The notes under the pieces: model-generated
Database searches by the model: none
Told to the model about the DNA's origin: nothing
What the model saw: only the letters and a program-made list of their open reading frames with translations
Shown here: positions 58,635 through 64,000 of the stretch, one piece after another
How positions within the stretch are numbered: the first letter of the stretch is position 1
Layout of the letters: each line of letters starts with the position of its first letter
Translations under genes and position numbers: made by a program
Source of the DNA: Methyloversatilis discipulorum
Lineage (GTDB): Bacteria; Pseudomonadota; Gammaproteobacteria; Burkholderiales; Rhodocyclaceae
NCBI RefSeq assembly: GCF_000527135.1
Contig: NZ_AZUP01000001.1
Span: 3,621,535-3,685,534 of the forward strand
Direction of reading: 5' to 3'
DNA length: 64,000 bases

Positions 58635-59609
58635 GTGACCGAATTGCTGGCCCATTACGGGCTGTGGCTGATTTTCCTGGTGGTGCTGGCGGAACAGCTG
58701 GGCCTGCCGATACCGGCGATGCCGCTGGTCATGCTGGCTGGCGCACGGGTGGCCGACGAGCCGATGTACGGCGTGTTCGCGCTGCTGGTGGCGGTGGCCG
58801 CATCCTCCCTAGGCGATGTCGCCTGGTATCTCGCCGGCAGGTTGCAGGGGCACCGCGTGCTGCGCCTGCTGTGCCGCATTTCGCTGTCGCCCGATACCTG
58901 CGTGCGGCAGAGCGAATCGACCTTCACCCGCTACGGCATCGCCACGCTGGTGATCGCCAAATTCGTGCCCGGTTTGTCGACGATCGCGCCGCCGCTCGCT
59001 GGCGCGCTCGGCATGCGGCCGTCCGCCTTCATGCTGTTCAACACGCTGGGCGCCGTGCTGTGGGCTGGCGCCGCGCTGGTGATCGGCCTGCTGTTCGCGA
59101 CGCAGATCGAAGCGGTACTCGATGCGCTGGCCGAACTGGGGGCCTACGCCGCGGCGCTGGTCGGCGTGCTGCTGGCGCTCTACATCGGCTGGCGCTGGCT
59201 GGAGCGGCGTCGCGCGCTGCGCCAGCTGCAGTCGGAGCGACTGGCGCCGGAAGAGCTGCTGGCCATGCTGGACCGCGGCGACCTGGTCACGGTGGTCGAT
59301 GTGCGCTCGGGCCTCATCGTCGATGCCGAGCCGGTGCGCATTCCCGGCGCGCTGAGCATCACGCTGGAACAGATCGACGCGCACGCTCACCGCCTGCCGA
59401 AGGACGGCGTGCTGGTGACTTATTGCGCCTGCCCGAACGACGTGTCGGCGGTGCGCGCTGCGCTCAAGCTGCACGCCGCCGGCCTCCGGCACGCCCGACC
59501 GCTGCGTGGCGGCATCGAGGGCTGGCAGGCGGCGGGGTATCGGGTGGAGGTGACAGGCGTCTCGTCGCTGTCTGACGGCGGCGTGCTTGCTGGCGACAGC
59601 AGCTCTTGA
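58635..59609 (+). CDS. DedA membrane protein fused to a rhodanese domain
   Basis: A 324-residue protein starting at GTG. Residues 1-190 are a DedA/SNARE-associated membrane domain with four to five helices (GDVAWYLAGRLQGHRVLRL, FTRYGIATLVIAKFVPGLST). Residues about 205-310 are a rhodanese domain with a catalytic-position Cys in LVTYCACPNDVSA. DedA proteins support membrane lipid and ion homeostasis; the rhodanese part suggests sulfur or thiol chemistry at the membrane. The link to the catabolic genes is positional only. Confidence 0.88.
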   Translation: MTELLAHYGLWLIFLVVLAEQLGLPIPAMPLVMLAGARVADEPMYGVFALLVAVAASSLGDVAWYLAGRLQGHRVLRLLCRISLSPDTCVRQSESTFTRYGIATLVIAKFVPGLSTIAPPLAGALGMRPSAFMLFNTLGAVLWAGAALVIGLLFATQIEAVLDALAELGAYAAALVGVLLALYIGWRWLERRRALRQLQSERLAPEELLAMLDRGDLVTVVDVRSGLIVDAEPVRIPGALSITLEQIDAHAHRLPKDGVLVTYCACPNDVSAVRAALKLHAAGLRHARPLRGGIEGWQAAGYRVEVTGVSSLSDGGVLAGDSSS

Positions 59610-59637
59610 AACGAAGGCACGGTTCGCGACAGCCCTG

Positions 59638-59904
59638 TCGCGGCCAAGGCCGTTCCCCCAGGACGCACGCCTGATCCGTGGTCGGAGCCGGGGTTCTGTG
59701 GGAGGGGGCTTCTGACCCCGACTGCAGCGTGAATCGAAGCCGGCGGAGTGCCTTGGCCGCATCGCGGCCAAGGCCGCTCCCACGGGAACAGACCTGATAA
59801 GCCGCTACGGCCAGGCTTTGGTGGGAGCGAGCTTGCTCGCGATGGCAGCCTGAAGCGAAGCCGCGGCCCGTTGAAGCCGCATCGCGACCAGAGGTCGCTC
59901 CCAC
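59638..59904. repeat. REP array 5: five REP-like palindromes
   Basis: The 328-bp gap between the DedA-rhodanese gene and the convergent activator gene holds five copies. They are inverted A (59638-59659, degenerate head), direct C (59698-59722), inverted A (59762-59783), direct B (59821-59842) and a variant inverted copy (59882-59904). No gene is seen here. Confidence 0.88.
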
Positions 59905-59937
59905 AAGAACCGAATCAGCTCGACCAGCGGCGCGGCA

Positions 59938-61656
59938 TCAGGCGGGCCCTGTCTCCCGCTTCTTCGCGCGGTACTCGAACTGCCCCCGCCTCAAGCCGAG
60001 CAGGCGGGCAGCGGCTGACAGGTTGCCGCCGGTGCGCGTCATCGCGTGGTCGAGCAGGCGCTGTTCCAGTTCGTCGAAACGCAGGCCGGCGTCGACCAGT
60101 GACGCAATGTGCGCATCCACACCGTCCGGCGGTGCGTCGGATGATGAAGTCGTGGTCTCGGCTGCGCGCGTGAGCCGGCCGCCGGCCGACAGGTTGAACA
60201 TCGGCTGGGTCAGTCGCTCGCCGCCGGAAAAGAGATGCTGCACGTCCAGATTGCCGCCGTCGTCGGCGAGGATGACCGCGCGCTCGACGATGTTCTCCAG
60301 TTCGCGCACATTGCCCGGCCAGTCGTAGGCCCACAGCGCTTCCGCGGCGCGCTGGGTGAGGCCGGCGATGTGCTTGCCGAAACGTTTGGCGTAGCGCTCG
60401 ACGAACACGTTGAGCATCAGCGGAATGTCCTCACGCCGCTCGCGCAAAGGCGGAATCTCGATCGGGAACACGTTGAGGCGGAAGAACAGGTCTTCGCGGA
60501 AGCGCCCGGCCGCCACCTCGGCGCGCAGGTCGCGGTTGGCAGCGGCGACGATGCGCACATCGACTGGCCGCACCCGGGTGTCGCCGACCCGCTCGACCTC
60601 GCCTTCCTGCAGCGCGCGCAGCAGCTTGCCCTGGGCCGGCATCGGCAGGCTGCTGATTTCGTCGAGGAAGAGGGTGCCGCCGTGGGCGCGCTCGAACTTG
60701 CCGGGCCGCGACGCGTGGGCGCCGGTGAAGGCGCCGCGTTCGACGCCGAACAGTTCGGCTTCCACCAGTTCGGCCGGAATGGCGGCGCAGTTCACGCCGA
60801 TGAAAGGCCCTTTCGCGCGCGGGCCGATGGCGTGCAGCGTTTTCGAGAAGCGCTCCTTGCCGACGCCGCTTTCTCCCAGCAGCAGCACGGTGGCGTCGGT
60901 CGGCGCGACGCGACGTATCAGGTGGGCAACGGCGTTGAAGCCGGCCGAGGCGCCGACCAGATCGGGCAGTCCCGAGCCGGCGCCATCGCCCGCAGGCTGG
61001 CGACCGCGCGGCGCCGACACGAATTCCTCGATGCGCAGGAAGCGCAAATCGTCGGCGCTGTCCTCGCACTCCTCCAGCGGGCGGCCGATCACGCGGCAGC
61101 GCGCGTGGCCCATCGCGACGCACTCCAGCTCGCGCCACAGAATGGGCCGGCCCATCATGGTCGTGGTGAAGCCGCTGGCGTAGCCGGTCATCATCCAGCA
61201 GGCCGGCGATCCGCTGATGCCGAAGTGCTTCAGATGCGCCTCGGCCTCCCACGACGCCTGCCAGTAGTAGTCGCCCCAGAACTCGCCGCTGTCGGTGTTG
61301 AACTGCATGCGTTCGACCGCCTGATTGCGCACGAAGCCTTCGATCTCGCGCAGGCGCGGCCCGAGCGCCAGCGTGCGCGTCAGGTCGCCGCCTTCGGTTT
61401 CGCGCAGGCAGCGCGCGTCCTCGACGCCCTGCTGATAGCCCATGCGGGTGAACAGCTCGCGCGTGCGCTCCAGTCCCAGCCGTTCGACCAGTTCGTGCCG
61501 CAGCGCGGCGACCGAAAAGCCGTGCATCAGCAGCATGCGCTGGTCGAACAGCAGGATATGGCCGCTGTCCGGCGCGAAATGGACGTTCTTCGCCAGCGTG
61601 CGGTCGTCGATGGCGTCGGTGATGGCGGTCAGCGGGCCGCGGGAGGGACGGGGCAT
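59938..61656 (-). CDS. XylR/DmpR-type sigma-54 activator 2
   Basis: A 572-residue paralogue of the activator at 32704-34398. It has the V4R sensor domain (SGEFWGDYYWQASWEAEAH, zinc-type ACWMMTGYASG and RELECVAMGHARCRVIG) and the AAA+ domain ([34 protein letters not shown]). The Fis helix-turn-helix is GGNLSAAARLLGLRRGQFEYR. The sensor pocket differs from paralogue 1 (VERMQFNTDSGEF against [12 protein letters not shown]), suggesting another effector. The start at 61656 (MPRPSRGPLTAITD) is chosen over a longer frame. It diverges from dioxygenase 2 and may also act on the vanBA-like promoter. Confidence 0.93.
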   Translation of the reverse strand: MPRPSRGPLTAITDAIDDRTLAKNVHFAPDSGHILLFDQRMLLMHGFSVAALRHELVERLGLERTRELFTRMGYQQGVEDARCLRETEGGDLTRTLALGPRLREIEGFVRNQAVERMQFNTDSGEFWGDYYWQASWEAEAHLKHFGISGSPACWMMTGYASGFTTTMMGRPILWRELECVAMGHARCRVIGRPLEECEDSADDLRFLRIEEFVSAPRGRQPAGDGAGSGLPDLVGASAGFNAVAHLIRRVAPTDATVLLLGESGVGKERFSKTLHAIGPRAKGPFIGVNCAAIPAELVEAELFGVERGAFTGAHASRPGKFERAHGGTLFLDEISSLPMPAQGKLLRALQEGEVERVGDTRVRPVDVRIVAAANRDLRAEVAAGRFREDLFFRLNVFPIEIPPLRERREDIPLMLNVFVERYAKRFGKHIAGLTQRAAEALWAYDWPGNVRELENIVERAVILADDGGNLDVQHLFSGGERLTQPMFNLSAGGRLTRAAETTTSSSDAPPDGVDAHIASLVDAGLRFDELEQRLLDHAMTRTGGNLSAAARLLGLRRGQFEYRAKKRETGPA

Positions 61657-61711
61657 GGCGGATTCCAGTCGTCGGTTTGCCGGAAAAGCCGCAGGCGGCG
61701 GCGAGTACGGT

Positions 61712-61727
61712 TTCGTCAAATCATGAA
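61712..61727. promoter_or_regulatory. Likely activator site for dioxygenase 2
   Basis: TTCGTCAAATCATGAA shares 11 of 16 positions with TTCATCAGTTGGTGAA upstream of dioxygenase 1, and both are near palindromes of form TTCRTCA-N2-T-N-RTGAA. It is 88 bp before the -24 element (121 bp in the other case). Confidence 0.5.
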
Positions 61728-61799
61728 ATCAGCGCCCGAAAATGTCGAGATTTTTATTGAATCTTCGAATAAACAGGGGCTTGTCCGGGGTGCGACGAC

Positions 61800-61815
61800 T
61801 GGTACGGCGATTGCA
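61800..61815 (+). promoter_or_regulatory. Sigma-54 (-24/-12) promoter of dioxygenase 2
   Basis: TGGTACGGCGATTGCA matches the consensus except at one base. Predicted start is near 61826, 46 bases before the gene. The TCGAGATTTTT motif lies upstream (61745-61755). Confidence 0.8.
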
Positions 61816-61871
61816 CTGTCTGCGTGCCCGGTCACGAACCGGGCCACGACAAACAGATGGAGGATGGAGAT

Positions 61872-62798
61872 ATGCCGATGACCGGCGTGCTGCGCCCGGG
61901 CCATGTCGCGCTACGCGTGACCGACCTGGATGCCGCGGTGAAGCATTACGGAGAAGTGCTGGGCCTGATCGAAACCGGACGCGATGCGCAAGGTCGCGTG
62001 TACTTCAAGGCCTGGGATGAACACGATCACCACAGCGTGGTGCTGCGCAAGGCGGACGCGCCGGGCATGGACTACATGGGCTTCCGTGTGGACAGCGAGG
62101 CGACGCTGGACAGGCTGGCGGCGGAGGTGGAAGGCAGCCGGCTGGCGACCGATCTGCAGTGGATTCCCGCCGGCGAACATCTGCACACCGGCCGCCGCTT
62201 CCGCTTCACGGTGCCGACCGGGCACGCGATCGAGCTGTTCGCGAGCAAGGACAAGGTGGGCAACGGCCTGCCGGACGTGAATCCGGACCCGTGGCCGGAT
62301 GGCCTGATCGGTATACAGCCGACCCGCTTCGACCACTGCCTGCTGTACGGCGACGACGTCGATGGCACCGTCAAGCTGTTCACCGAAGTGCTGGGTTTCA
62401 AGATGGCGGAACAGGTGATGGCCGGCGACGCACTGGTCGGTGCCTTCCTGACCTGTTCAACGAAACCGCACGACATCGCCTTCATCCGCAACCCCGAGAA
62501 GGGGCGCTTCCATCACTGCTCCTTCATCCTCGACACATGGAATGACGTGCTGCGCGCGGCGGACATCATTTCGCGCAAGGACGTGTCGCTGGACATCGGC
62601 CCGACGCGCCACGGCATCACGCGCGGCGCCACCATCTACTTCTTCGATCCGTCGGGCAACCGCAACGAGGTGTTCGCCGGCGGCTACATCCACTATCCGG
62701 ACAAGCCGGTCATCACGTGGAAGGTGGAAGACCTCGGGCGCGCCATCTTCTATCACGACCGCAAGCTGAACGAGGCCTTCCTGAACGTGCACACCTGA
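61872..62798 (+). CDS. Catechol 2,3-dioxygenase 2
   Basis: A 308-residue extradiol dioxygenase colinear with dioxygenase 1, with the same iron ligands (RFDHCLLYGD, RFHHCSFIL, SGNRNEVFAGG). DNA of the central part (about 61989-62370) is nearly identical to that of gene 1 (about 34897-35275), while the 5' end and last third have many silent and some amino-acid changes. It stands alone behind its own sigma-54 promoter and activator. It may serve a different catechol or a different inducer. Confidence 0.95.
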   Translation: MPMTGVLRPGHVALRVTDLDAAVKHYGEVLGLIETGRDAQGRVYFKAWDEHDHHSVVLRKADAPGMDYMGFRVDSEATLDRLAAEVEGSRLATDLQWIPAGEHLHTGRRFRFTVPTGHAIELFASKDKVGNGLPDVNPDPWPDGLIGIQPTRFDHCLLYGDDVDGTVKLFTEVLGFKMAEQVMAGDALVGAFLTCSTKPHDIAFIRNPEKGRFHHCSFILDTWNDVLRAADIISRKDVSLDIGPTRHGITRGATIYFFDPSGNRNEVFAGGYIHYPDKPVITWKVEDLGRAIFYHDRKLNEAFLNVHT

Positions 62799-62802
62799 GC
62801 GG

Positions 62803-63027
62803 CTATCTGCGCTCCGGCCGGTCGGTGAGGCCCTGGATGTCGCGCCGGGGGTAGCCCTCGGCGCGTATCCGCGTCCATACCGCGCGCTTCTCGTCCGGCG
62901 TCATGAACACCCAGTTCGCCACTTCCATCACGGTGCGGCCGCAGCCGCGGCACACCTCGTCGAACAGCGTGCTGCAGATGGCGACGCAGGGCGTGTCCGG
63001 CTCGTCGGCCGGCGACTGCTCGCTCAT
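62803..63027 (-). CDS. DUF1289 small cysteine protein
   Basis: A 74-residue DUF1289 protein: [31 protein letters not shown]. Four cysteines suggest a bound metal. The start overlaps the transaldolase stop by 4 bases, so it is translated with tal. Function unknown. Confidence 0.86.
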   Translation of the reverse strand: MSEQSPADEPDTPCVAICSTLFDEVCRGCGRTVMEVANWVFMTPDEKRAVWTRIRAEGYPRRDIQGLTDRPERR

Positions 63028-63968
63028 TGCATCAGGCCGGCAACGAAGGCATCGAGCTTGCGCGCATCGACGTCGAAGCGGCGAATGCCGTCCGACAGCT
63101 TTTCGACCGCCATCGCGTCCTCGTTGTGCAGCCATTGATAGGCTTTCTGGTCGAGCAGGACGCGCTCGGCCGGCGTCGTGCGCGTCGGGTCGAGCCGGCG
63201 CTCCAGTTCGCCGGGCAGGGCGGCCATCTGGTCCAGCAGGTCGGGGGCGATGGTGAGCAGGTCGCAGCCGGCCAGCGCCTCGACCTGACCCACCTTGCGG
63301 AAGCTCGCGCCCATCACTTCGGTGTGGTAGCCGTGCTGCTTGTAGTAGTTGTAGATGCGGGTGACCGACGCGACGCCCGGGTCCTGGTCCAGCGGAATGT
63401 CGGCCACCTTCTGCTGCGCGCAGTGCCAGTCGTAGATGCGACCGACGAAGGGCGAGATCAGCGTGACGCCGGCGTCGGCGCAGGCGATGGCCTGGGCCAT
63501 GCCGAACAGCAGCGTGAGGTTGCAGTGGATGCCGTCACGCTCCAGCTTTTCGGCTGCGCGCACCCCTTCCCAGGTGGTGGCGAGCTTGATCAGCACGCGG
63601 CTGCGTGAAATGCCGGCCGCTTCGTACAGCGCGATCAGGTGGCGCGCCTTGGCGATGCTCGCCTCGGTGTCGAAGCTCAGGCGCGGATCGACCTCGGTCG
63701 ACACCCGGCCGGGCACGTGCTTCAGGATTTCGCAGCCGAAGGCCACGAACAGCCGGTCGATCGCGCCGTGCAGGTCTTCGCCGGCCGCCTTCGCCTGCGC
63801 CAGCGCGCCGTCCAGGAGCGGCCGGTAGCGCGCGTCCTGCGCCGACTTCAGCAACAGCGACGGGTTGGTGGTGGCGTCCTGTGGCTTAAGCCGGGCGATG
63901 GATTCGATGTCGCCGGTGTCGGCGACGACAATGGAATGCTGTTTCAGCGATTCGAGATGGGTCGTCAT
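63024..63968 (-). CDS. tal: Transaldolase
   Basis: A 314-residue class I transaldolase of the pentose phosphate pathway. Segments: [28 protein letters not shown], the Schiff-base Lys in [17 protein letters not shown], and [30 protein letters not shown]. It is a housekeeping gene that marks the edge of the catabolic block. The last 32 bases of the window hold no recognisable feature beyond its upstream region. Confidence 0.95.
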   Translation of the reverse strand: MTTHLESLKQHSIVVADTGDIESIARLKPQDATTNPSLLLKSAQDARYRPLLDGALAQAKAAGEDLHGAIDRLFVAFGCEILKHVPGRVSTEVDPRLSFDTEASIAKARHLIALYEAAGISRSRVLIKLATTWEGVRAAEKLERDGIHCNLTLLFGMAQAIACADAGVTLISPFVGRIYDWHCAQQKVADIPLDQDPGVASVTRIYNYYKQHGYHTEVMGASFRKVGQVEALAGCDLLTIAPDLLDQMAALPGELERRLDPTRTTPAERVLLDQKAYQWLHNEDAMAVEKLSDGIRRFDVDARKLDAFVAGLMQ

Positions 63969-64000
63969 GGGGGCTCCGTCGGGGATCGGGTCCGGTGCGG

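Overview
This GC-rich window reads as a betaproteobacterial chromosome segment. Rhodocyclales (Azoarcus/Thauera/Zoogloea-like) is my best guess, from gene content and family resemblance only. It carries two functional blocks: a nitrogen-fixation and electron-supply cluster (about 1-32.7 kb), and a phenol/catechol meta-cleavage cluster (about 32.7-62.8 kb) followed by a transaldolase gene. I saw no rRNA, tRNA, CRISPR, transposase or phage genes.

Nif block. It opens with the 3' part of nifD and all of nifK, closed by a strong terminator and a REP array. A leftward operon follows, with an atypical receiver protein, an AAA+ ATPase and flavodoxin nifF. Next is a small unknown gene, then the rightward nifE-nifN-nifX-DUF269-CCE_0567-fdxB-nifQ operon. 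After a FmdB-type gene comes a rightward (Fe-S) protein/GNAT/methyltransferase group with its own sigma-54 promoter. The leftward operon nifV-cysE(nifP)-nifW-ferritin-like-2Fe2S ferredoxin-TPR-like and a leftward isc operon (iscS-iscU-erpA-iscA-hscA-fdx, without iscR or hscB) come next. The isc operon diverges from a complete rnfABCDGEH operon, which continues into a double-nitroreductase protein, a rhodanese-ankyrin protein and a Na+/H+ antiporter. Together these make the cofactor (E, N, X, V, Q), the Fe-S clusters (Isc) and the low-potential electrons (Rnf, FdxB, NifF). By eye I find consensus-like -24/-12 promoters before nearly every nif operon, and exact TGT-N10-ACA NifA sites before nifV and the (Fe-S) protein gene.

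Aromatic block. A leftward XylR/DmpR-type activator diverges from a catechol 2,3-dioxygenase gene, the multicomponent phenol hydroxylase dmpKLMNOP set and an XylT-like ferredoxin. A leftward GntR regulator diverges from a full lower meta pathway (DUF336 protein, dmpC, dmpD, dmpE, AhpD-like protein, dmpF, dmpG, dmpH, dmpI). That pathway runs on into a YCF48 lipoprotein-RND-DUF1302-DUF1329 envelope module and a strong terminator. A VanB/VanA-like Rieske oxygenase pair follows, behind a textbook sigma-54 promoter and a 20-codon coupled leader ORF. Then come a DedA-rhodanese fusion and a second XylR/DmpR-type activator that diverges from a second, mosaic-looking catechol 2,3-dioxygenase gene. DUF1289 and transaldolase genes close the window.

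Five intergenic places carry REP-like palindromes of three flavours sharing a GTGGGAG head, one as a tandem array of about 123-bp units. All promoter, operator and family calls were made by reading the sequence; no database search was run.
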